A DNA stretch of 64,000 nucleotides from NCBI GenBank assembly GCA_017505705.1, contig JAFVOS010000004.1, positions 1 through 64,000 of the forward strand, in the 5' to 3' direction. Source of the DNA: Alphaproteobacteria bacterium (GTDB taxonomy: Bacteria > Pseudomonadota > Alphaproteobacteria > Rs-D84). Under the pieces are notes generated by a model that was not told the origin of the DNA, did not search any database, and saw only the letters and a program-made list of their open reading frames with translations. A program made the translations under genes and the position numbers. Position 1 is the first letter of the stretch. Each line of letters begins with the position of its first letter. Positions 16,159-24,428 of the stretch are shown here, piece by piece.

Positions 16159-16815
16159 TTATGAATATAATTTTTTAAATCCATTTTCAATTTTGCGAAC
16201 GTATTCTGGATCACTATCACGCCAATATTTTGGATCACGCATCATGCGTCGCAATTGTTCATCTGTTAAATTTTTTGTTTCATTTTTTTCTGTTTGAACA
16301 GCTGGTTCCATCGATTGCATCATTCGATAAATGCTTTGGATTCCCTGGGGTGTAGAGCACAGTTCTTCAAACGCATCGTTTGGTAAAAACTTTTCACCAA
16401 ACGTTTTTATTGCATTTAATGCATCATTCATTTTTTCTGTTGTGCCAAAAAAATTTTTTAGTTCTGCAATCGCATCGGCTTCGTTCTGCTTTGAAAATAA
16501 TTCAGATACAACAGGTGATAAAAATTCAGTCGCAATAGAATATATTTTTTCAACCTGGGTTGTTGTTAATCCAATTTCATGAAATTTTTTTCGGATATTT
16601 TCATCACCAAAAATTTCATTTTCTGGATATTCGTCCGCAGTTTCGGGCACACCGATTGCACGATTAAATCGTTGCTTGGTGTTATCATCACTGTCTGATG
16701 TTGGAACAGTTATCATTGATCCAATTTTGCGTTCTAATTCAGAATATGATTTCATCAACGCTTCCGTATTTAATGTACCATCTTCGTTTAAAAATTTTTC
16801 TGGAATTTTATCCAT
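16159..16815 (-). CDS. Capsid scaffolding/assembly protein
   Basis: An acidic, helical 218-residue protein expected to guide capsid assembly and then leave. The start DKIPEKFLNEDGTLNTEALM and a following YSELERKIGS helix are typical of phage scaffolds (KFLNEDGSvN-like opening). The C-terminus is charged (RRMMRDPKYWRDSDPEYVRK). The ATG at 16815 follows AAAGGAAAA and overlaps the end of the holin-like gene by eight bases. It is upstream of the capsid gene, as expected, with the H1-like gene in between. Confidence 0.75.
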   Translation of the reverse strand: MDKIPEKFLNEDGTLNTEALMKSYSELERKIGSMITVPTSDSDDNTKQRFNRAIGVPETADEYPENEIFGDENIRKKFHEIGLTTTQVEKIYSIATEFLSPVVSELFSKQNEADAIAELKNFFGTTEKMNDALNAIKTFGEKFLPNDAFEELCSTPQGIQSIYRMMQSMEPAVQTEKNETKNLTDEQLRRMMRDPKYWRDSDPEYVRKIENGFKKLYS

Positions 16816-16978
16816 TGTTTTTTCCTTTGTCTTCGTTTGATTTGCGCAGAAAATAAATTCCACCCAATGTAAAAATGCTTTGCAGTGTTATAAATATATC
16901 GTTATCACCAACAACATATGCACAAATGGCCGATACAATCCCCAGCCCAGAAATTATATATGTGCGGTGTCCCGACAT
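16808..16978 (-). CDS. Small two-helix membrane protein (holin-like)
   Basis: A 56-residue protein (start MSGHRTYIISGLGIVSAICA) with two short membrane helices, one at about 6-22 and one at about 28-44 (IFITLQSIFTLGGIYFL), and a charged tail (RKSNEDKGKNNG). Size, helix pair and position right after an endolysin-like gene fit a class II holin. The ATG at 16978 has AAAGGGTGG upstream; longer in-frame starts (a TTG at 17017, an ATG at 17005) are less well supported. Confidence 0.5.
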   Translation of the reverse strand: MSGHRTYIISGLGIVSAICAYVVGDNDIFITLQSIFTLGGIYFLRKSNEDKGKNNG

Positions 16979-17017
16979 GAAACCACCCTTTATAATTTTA
17001 TTCATATCTTTTTCCAA

Positions 17018-17428
17018 TTATAAATAGAACAACACTTCATCTATGTCCAAAATATACCCACGTGCACGTGCCCATTCTGGCAAAACATCACCATGATGAA
17101 AACGTATCGCACCACGACACATATCAGGCAATGTGCCAGACAACATGCGCCCTGCTACACGCAGACACATTTGAAACCCACGATTGATGGGGGGAACATT
17201 TAATAATGAATGTCGCACCGAATCTTGATTCAGTGAATCAAAAATTCTTTTATCCGATACAATGGCTGATATTTCTTGGCCGGTGACATGTGATATATTA
17301 TTTATCATCGAAGTCATTGCTTCGACCACCGCCAGTGAAGACGCAGATGTTTCTGCATAAACAACACGTGCAACCTGATACAATATTTTTTTGGATATAT
17401 CTGGATTTTTGATTAATTGTAATTTCAT
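17018..17428 (-). CDS. Cell-wall hydrolase / endolysin (SleB/CwlJ-like)
   Basis: A 136-residue enzyme likely to cleave peptidoglycan for lysis or entry. ARVVYAETSASSLAVVEAM holds the Glu expected at the active site of the hydrolase-2 fold, and the C-terminal RGAIRFHHGDVLPEWARARG matches its conserved His/Trp region. There is no signal peptide, so export would depend on the neighbouring holin-like protein. TTAGGAT precedes the ATG. It is the first gene of the minus-strand late cluster. Confidence 0.7.
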   Translation of the reverse strand: MKLQLIKNPDISKKILYQVARVVYAETSASSLAVVEAMTSMINNISHVTGQEISAIVSDKRIFDSLNQDSVRHSLLNVPPINRGFQMCLRVAGRMLSGTLPDMCRGAIRFHHGDVLPEWARARGYILDIDEVLFYL

Positions 17429-17463
17429 ATCCTAACATCCCCCCATGTATTCTTATAAAAAAA

Positions 17464-17521
17464 ATCCCGCATGAAGCATGCGGGATAAAAAGCAAAAAAA
17501 AATCACAACAAAATGTTGTGC
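17464..17521 (-). terminator. Two tandem terminators isolating birA from the phage-like cluster
   Basis: CACAACA/TGTTGTG (17504-17520), then CCCGCATG/CATGCGGG (17466-17484), each followed by an A run on plus, that is a T run on minus. They sit between birA and the endolysin gene. Confidence 0.8.
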
Positions 17522-17573
17522 GTACTATTTCTGCTGTTGTTGGTTGATATTATATCACAAAAACAGGACAAAG

Positions 17574-18278
17574 TCAATATGTTTTTTTTGATGACATCGT
17601 TATCTCGTCACCATAGACCAATAAATACCTGGTGTCACGACGTAAAACCAATGCACCGTTTTCGTTTATACCGATCAACTCTGCTGGTTCACCACGATAT
17701 ATAACATCTTTATGTAATCCAACAACTAAATCCAACCAGCGTTTGCGAACAACAGAAAATTCTGTGGTACGCCACACATCCAGATTTATCATCAACCGCC
17801 CCAGCAGTTCATTAGCAGATACAGATATATAATTATCCAGTTTATCTGTCTTGTATTCTGGTACGGTTGGATTGGTTTTTATATTTATTCCAATTCCAAC
17901 AATCACATAGTCACCAGAATACTCAATTAATATGCCACAAACTTTTTTCCCATCTATCAAAATGTCGTTTGGCCATTTAATTGACGGCGTTATCCCAAAT
18001 GACATCAGTGTTTCGGCAACTGCAACCGCAACAGAATATGACAAACGACCATCACGAATATCTGAATCGTATATAAAACTGACATATAAATTCCCATGAT
18101 GTGATACCCAGCGTCGCCGATGCCGTCCACGCCCCGCACTTTGCGCCAGGGCCACAACCGCTGTTTTATTTGTCGCCTTGGATGCAGCAATTAAATCATG
18201 CGCCATATCCTGGGTGCTGGGGATTTTATCAAATGAAAAAACCTTATATCCGGCCAAGTCTGTAAACCCCATTGTCAT
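17574..18278 (-). CDS. birA: Biotin-protein ligase
   Basis: Attaches biotin to carboxylase carrier proteins through biotinyl-AMP. The 234 residues start with the catalytic domain (STQDMAHDLI), contain the ligase loop GRGRHRRRW and the KWPNDIL motif, and end in a small beta-barrel (AELIGINENGALVL). The N-terminal repressor HTH of E. coli BirA is missing, so this is a non-regulatory ligase. The start overlaps the preceding wHTH gene by about 35 bases, implying coupled translation. Confidence 0.93.
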   Translation of the reverse strand: MTMGFTDLAGYKVFSFDKIPSTQDMAHDLIAASKATNKTAVVALAQSAGRGRHRRRWVSHHGNLYVSFIYDSDIRDGRLSYSVAVAVAETLMSFGITPSIKWPNDILIDGKKVCGILIEYSGDYVIVGIGINIKTNPTVPEYKTDKLDNYISVSANELLGRLMINLDVWRTTEFSVVRKRWLDLVVGLHKDVIYRGEPAELIGINENGALVLRRDTRYLLVYGDEITMSSKKTY

Positions 18279-18693
18279 TTATGATAAATTCATGTCCAAA
18301 CATCTTGCGCAGTTGATAAATCGCTGTATCAACAGCATGTGTTGATGTGTCCGGGGCATACCCCAGTGCACTTTTTAAATGCGACAAAGATAATCCGCCC
18401 GTATTGTACAAGGTGGCAATAATCTGGGATTGCAGATTCGACAAAGAAACAGGTCGCCCAAATACAGTATTTAAAATACCTGTGTTATCCCCTGCCCTGA
18501 TAAGCAATGCCTTTAATTCTTGGGCAGATATTGGCGTGGGTATATCAACATTATCCAGATTTATATCTGTGGCACTGGGCATATCCAAGACCACAGCATT
18601 CAGATCAGACAATATCTGACGCCATACTAAATCCGATGAAAAAACCCTGATTCCCGATAGCATATTGTTATATATACCCGATACCAGCCCCAT
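18244..18693 (-). CDS. Winged-helix domain protein upstream of birA
   Basis: A 149-residue protein. The C-terminal half (SLSNLQSQIIATL, then LSLSHLKSALGYA, THAVDTAIYQLRKMFG and NDNGVYRLGRI) has the helix-turn-helix plus wing pattern of OmpR-type C-terminal domains. The N-terminal half is not a clear receiver domain: it has an aspartate near VVLDMPSA but lacks the usual acidic cluster. The ATG at 18693 (MGLVSGIYNN) was preferred over the ORF start. It overlaps birA, so the two may act together, perhaps as a fission of an HTH-containing regulator. Confidence 0.55.
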   Translation of the reverse strand: MGLVSGIYNNMLSGIRVFSSDLVWRQILSDLNAVVLDMPSATDINLDNVDIPTPISAQELKALLIRAGDNTGILNTVFGRPVSLSNLQSQIIATLYNTGGLSLSHLKSALGYAPDTSTHAVDTAIYQLRKMFGHEFIINDNGVYRLGRI

Positions 18694-18700
18694 TGTCCAA

Positions 18701-18730
18701 TAAAAAACCACATGCGATTGCCTGTGGCTT
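18701..18730 (-). terminator. Terminator after the small HTH gene
   Basis: CCACA/TGTGG stem (18708-18727), extended by flanking A/T pairs and followed on minus by T6. It ends the 81-residue HTH gene before the wHTH-birA pair. Confidence 0.6.
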
Positions 18731-18761
18731 TGAAGTTTTAGGATCCCAATTCCCTAATTAG

Positions 18762-19007
18762 TTATTCACGTACTTGGTCTGGGGTTTCAATAAATTTGGT
18801 AAAATCCTGAATTTTTGCACCCGTAGACGACAAAATCTTTGAAATGCTGTTTGTAGAAGGCCATCTTGGCTGCCCTTCTTTGGACCAGCGTTTGCTTTTG
18901 TTAAAAGTTGTTGGATCTAGTCCACTGCATTTCGCCAGACCTGAACAAGACATGCCATGTTCGGTCGCAAAGCGTTCTATTGCCCGCCATACATCTTCAT
19001 GGGTCAT
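18762..19007 (-). CDS. Small HTH protein resembling the N-terminus of S24 regulators
   Basis: An 81-residue DNA-binding protein. The sequence MTHEDVWRAIERFATEHGMS, then CSGLDPTTFNKSKRW and RWPSTNSISKILSSTG, is the opening HTH of alphaproteobacterial LexA/CI-like S24 regulators. Those usually continue for about 130 more residues into a self-cleaving peptidase. Here it stops after the HTH and a terminator follows, so the peptidase part is gone. GGAGAG precedes the ATG. It would act as a constitutive repressor or a dominant-negative partner; targets are unknown. Confidence 0.7.
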   Translation of the reverse strand: MTHEDVWRAIERFATEHGMSCSGLAKCSGLDPTTFNKSKRWSKEGQPRWPSTNSISKILSSTGAKIQDFTKFIETPDQVRE

Positions 19008-19178
19008 TTTCTCTCTCCTTTTAATGATTCACCGGAATTTACAAATTCTTTCCAGCACGTATAAATTTTATTAAATGGTGTCTTTTCTTACAAGGTGTTC
19101 CATTTCCTAGGTTTTCCAGCATAAAATAAGAATTTACAGAAAAAATTGTTTACACAAAAAATTTTTTTGACAAAACAC

Positions 19179-19207
19179 TTGACAAATTGTTTTATCTGTA
19201 TTATATT
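19179..19207 (+). promoter_or_regulatory. Strong promoter for the candidate small RNA
   Basis: TTGACA (19179-19184), 17-bp spacer, TATATT (19202-19207). Expected transcript start near 19214; no ORF begins for over 200 bases. Confidence 0.7.
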
Positions 19208-19213
19208 TCGATT

Positions 19214-19406
19214 CGTCAAAGGAAGCAAAGCCGATGACCAGGTGTGAAAACATCTGTGGGGTCCAGGGATTCAGACTCCCTCCTACATTCTCTCTCCTCT
19301 GGACCATGGACCCCAGAACATTTTTTTAGAATGCCCAATTTCTTTTTCTCCTTTCCTTCCTTTCGGGGCATTCGGAAATACCGCCGGCAACGGCGGTGTT
19401 TTTTTA
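19214..19406 (+). ncRNA. Candidate small RNA with pyrimidine-rich anti-SD segments
   Basis: Downstream of the promoter are three hairpins and a terminator. First, AGGTGT-GAAA-ACATCT (19240-19255). Second, TGGGGTCC/GGACCCCA (19257-19315), enclosing a CCCTCCTACATTCTCTCTCC stretch and followed by T7. Third, AATGCCC/GGGCATT (19330-19372), with a 29-base pyrimidine-rich loop. Last is ACCGCC/GGCGGT with a T run (19380-19406). In the second, GGTCCAG can instead pair with CTGGACC. The CU-rich single strands resemble Shine-Dalgarno-blocking sRNAs. It may be one 190-base RNA, or end at the first T7. It fills most of the gap before dacA. Confidence 0.6.
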
Positions 19407-19446
19407 TAATTGACCAAGCACAACAAATTTTACTAAACTGCGTTTG

Positions 19447-20619
19447 ATGAGAGTGCTTTTTCTGTTTTTTACCGCTTTTTTCTTGTGCTTGCCGGTTTTT
19501 GGTGCCCAGTATCGTGCTGCTATGGTCGCTGATATGGATTCTGGGCGGGTGCTGTACCAGGAAAACGCAAATGAATTAAACTATCCAGCCAGTCTGACAA
19601 AGATAATGACGCTGTATTTGACATTTGATGCGTTGGAACATGGGCGATTGAATTTAAACGACTATCTAATTGTGTCCCAGGCCGCCGCAAACGCAGAACC
19701 TGTTAAACTGGGGCTGGCAGCAGGGTCGAAGATACGGGTCGAAGATGCAATCAAGGCTGTTGCTGTACACAGCGCAAACGATGTGGCACGTGTGCTGGCA
19801 GAGAACCTGAAAGGTGGCCAGGAAGAATCTTTTGCAGATTTGATGACACGTGTTGCACGTGAAATTGGATTAACACGAACTAATTTTGAAAATTCATCTG
19901 GGTTGCCAAATGATGACCATATGTCTACGGCACGTGATATCGCACTGTTATCTATGGCGGTGTACAAGCATTTCCCACAGTACTGGAAATATTTTGGGAT
20001 TAAATCGTGGACATATAATGGCAAAACATACACAAACGGCAACCGATTACTGACGTCATACAACGGATGTGACGGCATGAAAACAGGATACACAAAAAAA
20101 TCTAAGTATTCATTGGTGGCAACAGCACACAGGGGCGATGTACATTTGATGTCTGTTGTTCTGGGGGCAGAAAGCAAGGACGTTCGTGCAAATGTGGCGG
20201 CGCAAATGCTGAACAAAGGGTTCGCATTAATGGGCGCATCCCCATCATCAATTGCGTCAACACCACCAACACCGACCTATTCGGCGCCTGCACAAAAAGA
20301 ATCTGCGTCTGTCAGTACATTTAATGCGGCATATAATGCAGCAACATCGGCTGCAGCACCAGCATATCATGCACCAGTGGCTGCGGTTTCTGGCACAGCA
20401 ACAGGAACCAGCGGTGTTCAATTTGGGGCATTTTCGTCACGTGACGCAGCCATGGGTCAGGTAAATAATGTAAAAAACAAACTGGGGGTTGATACAGTTA
20501 TTGAACCAGCGCCCAATGGAATGTATCGTGTTCGTGCAAACGGACTGTCAGAAAACCAAGCACAAAATATAAAATCGGCTGCAACAACACATGGGATTGA
20601 CAGCTATGTTTTTCATTAG
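19447..20619 (+). CDS. dacA: D-alanyl-D-alanine carboxypeptidase with SPOR domain
   Basis: A periplasmic penicillin-binding protein that trims peptidoglycan pentapeptides. A signal peptide (MRVLFLFFTAFFLCLPVFGA) is followed by the three active-site boxes: SLTK (PASLTKIM), SAN (HSANDVARV) and KTG (GMKTGYTKKS). After a Pro/Ala/Ser-rich linker, the C-terminal 75 residues (VQFGAFSSRDAAMGQVNNVK) form a SPOR domain that binds denuded glycans at the septum, so it probably acts in division. Start ATG at 19447; no strong ribosome site. The recR-rsmA genes follow at once. Confidence 0.93.
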   Translation: MRVLFLFFTAFFLCLPVFGAQYRAAMVADMDSGRVLYQENANELNYPASLTKIMTLYLTFDALEHGRLNLNDYLIVSQAAANAEPVKLGLAAGSKIRVEDAIKAVAVHSANDVARVLAENLKGGQEESFADLMTRVAREIGLTRTNFENSSGLPNDDHMSTARDIALLSMAVYKHFPQYWKYFGIKSWTYNGKTYTNGNRLLTSYNGCDGMKTGYTKKSKYSLVATAHRGDVHLMSVVLGAESKDVRANVAAQMLNKGFALMGASPSSIASTPPTPTYSAPAQKESASVSTFNAAYNAATSAAAPAYHAPVAAVSGTATGTSGVQFGAFSSRDAAMGQVNNVKNKLGVDTVIEPAPNGMYRVRANGLSENQAQNIKSAATTHGIDSYVFH

Positions 20620-20625
20620 TATTGT

Positions 20626-21231
20626 ATGCGTATCATGAATCCAAAAATAGATAAATTAATTAAATTGTTTGCAAAACTGCCACGTGTGGGCAGTCGTGGG
20701 GGTCAACGTATTGCATTGGCATTGCTTCAGGACAAAACAGGTCGGGCTGAAAATCTGGCAGCAGCGCTGATGGATGCATATGACACAATTGCACCATGCG
20801 CATGTTGCGGTGTGTTAACTGATCGTGGAATGCTGTGCGAATTTTGTCGTGATGAAAACCGTAACAATGGCCAGATGTGTATTGTTCGTGATATGGCTGA
20901 TGTATGGACACTGGAAAAATCTGCGGTCTTTAATGGCAGATATCATATTATCGGCGGTCTGTTATCTGGGGCTGGTGGGGTATTGCCCGAAGATTTGAAC
21001 ATAAAAAACCTGGCAGACCGTATACAAAATGAAAATATTACCGAGATTATTTTCGCTTTGCCAAACACAGTCGAAGGAAAAACAACACAACATTATATCA
21101 TATCGGTAATTGGTGACATGGATGGGGTGACATTTTCTGAACTGGCATCGGGGGTTCCGCTGGGCGGTGATTTGGATTATATTGACGACGGAACATTGAC
21201 ATTGGCATTCGGAGGACGCAAGGCGTTATGA
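20626..21231 (+). CDS. recR: Recombination mediator RecR
   Basis: Works with RecO/RecF to load RecA at gaps. The 201 residues include the helix-hairpin-helix start (KLIKLFAKLPRVGSRGGQRI), a zinc finger with four Cys (CACCGVLTDRGMLCEFC), and a TOPRIM domain (CIVRDMADVWTLEKS, ISVIGDMDGVTFSELASGVP). An alternative ATG lies three codons downstream (20635). It starts six bases after dacA and overlaps rsmA by four bases (ATGA), so it is part of an operon. The upstream dnaX-ybaB pair found in many bacteria is absent. Confidence 0.95.
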   Translation: MRIMNPKIDKLIKLFAKLPRVGSRGGQRIALALLQDKTGRAENLAAALMDAYDTIAPCACCGVLTDRGMLCEFCRDENRNNGQMCIVRDMADVWTLEKSAVFNGRYHIIGGLLSGAGGVLPEDLNIKNLADRIQNENITEIIFALPNTVEGKTTQHYIISVIGDMDGVTFSELASGVPLGGDLDYIDDGTLTLAFGGRKAL

Positions 21232-22052
21232 CAGACAAAATTTCATCTTTGCCACCTGTATCATCAATGATGCGTGAAACCGGTTTAGAACCCAAGAAAC
21301 AATTTGGACAGAATTTCTTGTTTGATTTAAATTTAACTGGCCGGATTGCACGCAGTGTGCCAGATATACAAAATACCACCATAATAGAAGTTGGGCCAGG
21401 CCCCGCAGGATTAACACGTGCAATTCTGATGGCGGGGGCAAGGCATGTTATCGCAATTGAAAAAGACAAAACAACACAGCCAATACTGAACCAAGTCATT
21501 GATGCGTCTGATGGGCGATTGAGTGTCATATACGACGATGCTTTGCGTGTTAATTTTTCTGAACTGGGGATAGATGAATATGCAATATGTGCAAATTTAC
21601 CTTATAACGTTGGAACACAGCTGTTGATTGGTTGGTTGCATAAAATGGCAAATGGCGAAAAAATAAAATCTATGACGCTAATGTTCCAGCGAGAGGTGGC
21701 GTATCGCATAACTGCAAAGCCGGGCGATGAACATTATGGTCGGTTGGCGGTTTTGACCGCACTGATTGCAGATGCGAATATTCTGTTTGATGTTCCAAAC
21801 ACTGCGTTTGTGCCACGACCACGTGTACAAAGTGCGGTTGTGCAAATCATTCCAAACAAGGATAAAATTTCACGATTATCTGGTCTGGAAAAAGTTGAGC
21901 AAATTACAGCAAAACTGTTTGGGCAACGTCGAAAAATGATACGTGCAATTATGCCAGGGGTCAATTGGGAAAAGTACGGTTTAACAGGGACAGAACGTGC
22001 TGAAAACATTTCGCCAGAAATATTTGCATTGATGGCGAATGATTTGCTATAG
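21228..22052 (+). CDS. rsmA: 16S rRNA dimethyladenosine transferase
   Basis: Dimethylates two adjacent adenines near the 3' end of 16S rRNA during small-subunit assembly. The 274-residue protein has the KKQFGQNFLFD opening, the SAM-binding EVGPGPAGLTRAIL, and the catalytic motif NLPYNVGTQLL (NLPY). The C-terminal PRPRVQSAVVQI and FGQRRKMIRAIM are also standard. Its ATG overlaps the recR stop. Also called ksgA. Confidence 0.95.
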   Translation: MTDKISSLPPVSSMMRETGLEPKKQFGQNFLFDLNLTGRIARSVPDIQNTTIIEVGPGPAGLTRAILMAGARHVIAIEKDKTTQPILNQVIDASDGRLSVIYDDALRVNFSELGIDEYAICANLPYNVGTQLLIGWLHKMANGEKIKSMTLMFQREVAYRITAKPGDEHYGRLAVLTALIADANILFDVPNTAFVPRPRVQSAVVQIIPNKDKISRLSGLEKVEQITAKLFGQRRKMIRAIMPGVNWEKYGLTGTERAENISPEIFALMANDLL

Positions 22053-22085
22053 TCAAAATATATCTGTTGTGTAGGGGGGGAATAT

Positions 22086-23792
22086 ATGCCAATATCAGCA
22101 TTAATCTTTTTAGCAGTTATTTTTGTTTTGGTATATTCACTGCGCATGGCACGTATAAGCGCACTGGTGGCGTTTTTACTGGCGGGCGTGCTGTCGGGGC
22201 CACACGCATTTAATTTATTTGAACTAAATCAAACATGGCAGTTTTTAGGCGATATTGGCATTTTGTTTTTATGGTTTACAATTGGGCTAGAAATCAATAT
22301 GCGCCGTTTGTGGAGTCTGCGCCACACAATTTTTGGTTTTGGCGCAGCCCAGGTTTTAATGGTGGCTGTTATGCTGTTCCCGATGCTGTTTGGTATGACA
22401 GCCTGGTCAGTCATGGGATGCGTGATGGTGGCACTGATGTTGGCAATGTCCAGTACATCATCTGCGATGGATATGTTGGCATCACGCAATCAGCTGAACA
22501 CAAACATGGGACGACAAGCATTCTCAATTTTGCTGTTCCAGGATTTATTGTCCATTCCGCTGCTGGCCATGTTGCCAATATTTGCCGGCAAAGGATTCAA
22601 TTTAGGTGCCAGTGCGATTGATGTTATTGTTATATCAGGTGCATTACTTATCAGCGTGGCCGTTATTGGAAGATTTGTGTTAAACCCATTACTGAAGTTG
22701 GTTGCAAAACTAAAATCAAAGGAAGCATTTTTATTAGCGGTTGTTTTAAATATCGCAATATGGGCTGTTCTGTTGGATTTAATGGGATTACCAACAGGAT
22801 TGGGTGCATTCTTGGCCGGTATGTTGATGTCTGAAACAATTTATCGGCATCAAATTGACGCACAAATAGAACCGTATGCAACATTATTCTTGGCCCTGTT
22901 CTTTATTGTATTGGGTATGGGATTGGATTTGAGAATGCTGGCAGAAAACTGGTATATTGTTTTGGGTGGATTGGTGGCACTGGTTTCTGTAAAATTTATT
23001 GCGATATTTATTGTCGCACGTGTACGAAATGTTGACATTCCAGACGCAACGATGATTGCACTGTTGTTGGCCCAGGGTGGAGAATTTGGGTTATTAATGT
23101 TACAAACGCTAAAGACAGCAAATATCAACGCAATACCAATGGCACACCAGGAAATTTTGTCTGCAATAATCATACTGTCAATTATGACAACCCCAATACT
23201 GATGTTTGGATACGATCAACTGCGGCGCAAGGGATTGCTGATGTCACAACGAATTTCTAGAACAGTTGACACAACAAATCCCGACATCAAGCCAGCGGTC
23301 ATGATTTGTGGCTTTGGTCGTGTGGGACAAATTATTGCACAGATGCTGGAAAATCAAAAAATCCCATACATTGCGATTGATTTAGATCTGGGGGCGGTGA
23401 TGATTGGCCAAGAACGTGGATTTAATGTTGTATATGGGGATGCAACAAACGACGCTGTTTTGCGTGAATTTGGACTGGGGAAACGAAAATTACGCACAGT
23501 GGTTGTGGCATTAGATAATGCGGTGACAGCACGTAAATCTGTACTGGCTGTTCGATCTGTATCAAAGCAATTAAAAATATTTGCACGTGCAAGAAATCTG
23601 GCGGAATCCCAAACGCTAATACGGGATGGTGCATACATTTCGATGCCAGAAACGATTGAATCCTCATTCTTTTTGGGGCGCAGTGTACTGAGCCATTTTG
23701 GAAAATCTGATGGCACAATACAGCACATGCTGGCCGAAATGCGAAAAAACAATTATGCCCAACTGGAAAAGCAAATATCAGACAAGCAATGA
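22086..23792 (+). CDS. CPA2 family cation:proton antiporter with RCK domain
   Basis: A 568-residue inner-membrane antiporter of the KefB/KefC/YbaL type. About 12 membrane helices occupy residues 1-380 (including FLWFTIGLEINMRRL and LLLAQGGEFGLLMLQ). A cytosolic Rossmann RCK/TrkA-N domain follows (MICGFGRVGQIIAQML, then GDATNDAVLREFGL) that senses nucleotide or thiol ligands. GGGGGGG precedes the ATG. No KefF-like partner is adjacent. It is most likely involved in K+ or Na+/H+ homeostasis. Confidence 0.88.
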   Translation: MPISALIFLAVIFVLVYSLRMARISALVAFLLAGVLSGPHAFNLFELNQTWQFLGDIGILFLWFTIGLEINMRRLWSLRHTIFGFGAAQVLMVAVMLFPMLFGMTAWSVMGCVMVALMLAMSSTSSAMDMLASRNQLNTNMGRQAFSILLFQDLLSIPLLAMLPIFAGKGFNLGASAIDVIVISGALLISVAVIGRFVLNPLLKLVAKLKSKEAFLLAVVLNIAIWAVLLDLMGLPTGLGAFLAGMLMSETIYRHQIDAQIEPYATLFLALFFIVLGMGLDLRMLAENWYIVLGGLVALVSVKFIAIFIVARVRNVDIPDATMIALLLAQGGEFGLLMLQTLKTANINAIPMAHQEILSAIIILSIMTTPILMFGYDQLRRKGLLMSQRISRTVDTTNPDIKPAVMICGFGRVGQIIAQMLENQKIPYIAIDLDLGAVMIGQERGFNVVYGDATNDAVLREFGLGKRKLRTVVVALDNAVTARKSVLAVRSVSKQLKIFARARNLAESQTLIRDGAYISMPETIESSFFLGRSVLSHFGKSDGTIQHMLAEMRKNNYAQLEKQISDKQ

Positions 23793-23810
23793 TAATTGTC
23801 GTACATATAA

Positions 23811-23835
23811 ACGTCCCCAATTGGGGACATTTTAT
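23811..23835 (+). terminator. Terminator after the antiporter gene
   Basis: GTCCCC(AATT)GGGGAC stem at 23813-23828 followed by a T-rich tail. Confidence 0.75.
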
Positions 23836-23886
23836 TTGCATTTATAATGCGTGCTTGCTATATTTTATCGGTACAAGGTCAAGGAT

Positions 23887-24426
23887 ATGAAAAAGATATT
23901 AAAAATACTGTCAATTATTATTGGTGTTATTGCACTGGATTTAGTAACCAAGGGAATATTGCTGTATATGATAACGGGATATATTCCTGTGGTGGGGGCT
24001 GCATGGAATTTGGTGCCAAACCCATATCTGATGGCATACGTGACAGGATTTTTTAATATTGTATTCACATGGAATTTTGGCACTGCTTTTTCATTGTTTA
24101 ACAGCATGGGTGAATATGCACCGATAATATTGGTTATAATGACAGGCTTTTTAATTGGTGTGATTTTATATTATCTGTTTGCACGTGCAAAAAAATATGA
24201 AATCGTACCCCTGGCATTAATCGCAGGTGGCGCAATTGGAAACCTGATTGACAGAATTCGTTTTGGCGCAGTGGTTGATTTCTTGGATTTTCATATCGGC
24301 GGATATCATTGGCCTGCATTTAATGTTGCAGATATATGTATTGTCTTTGGTGTGGGTTTGTATATTCTTAACTGGTATACGGCACGCCAACGTTGTTTGA
24401 AAAGCATAAAAAAGGATGGTAAATAA
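23887..24426 (+). CDS. lspA: Prolipoprotein signal peptidase (signal peptidase II)
   Basis: Cleaves the signal peptide of prolipoproteins after lipidation in the inner membrane. The 179 residues hold four membrane helices and the conserved blocks WNFGTAFSLF, GGAIGNLIDRIRFGAVVDFLD and WPAFNVADICI, with the two catalytic Asp in NLIDR and NVAD. The ATG at 23887 is preceded by AAGG. The next gene, yidC, starts after the stop with almost no gap. The many lipobox proteins in the window (FKBP, LptE, LptM and others) are its expected substrates. Confidence 0.93.
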   Translation: MKKILKILSIIIGVIALDLVTKGILLYMITGYIPVVGAAWNLVPNPYLMAYVTGFFNIVFTWNFGTAFSLFNSMGEYAPIILVIMTGFLIGVILYYLFARAKKYEIVPLALIAGGAIGNLIDRIRFGAVVDFLDFHIGGYHWPAFNVADICIVFGVGLYILNWYTARQRCLKSIKKDGK

Positions 24427-24428
24427 AC

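Noticed and set aside
4831-17428. Diversity-generating retroelement, as in phage BPP-1
   Set aside because: The structural genes recall BPP-1, but there is no reverse transcriptase, no variable/template repeat pair and no tail-tip variable protein.
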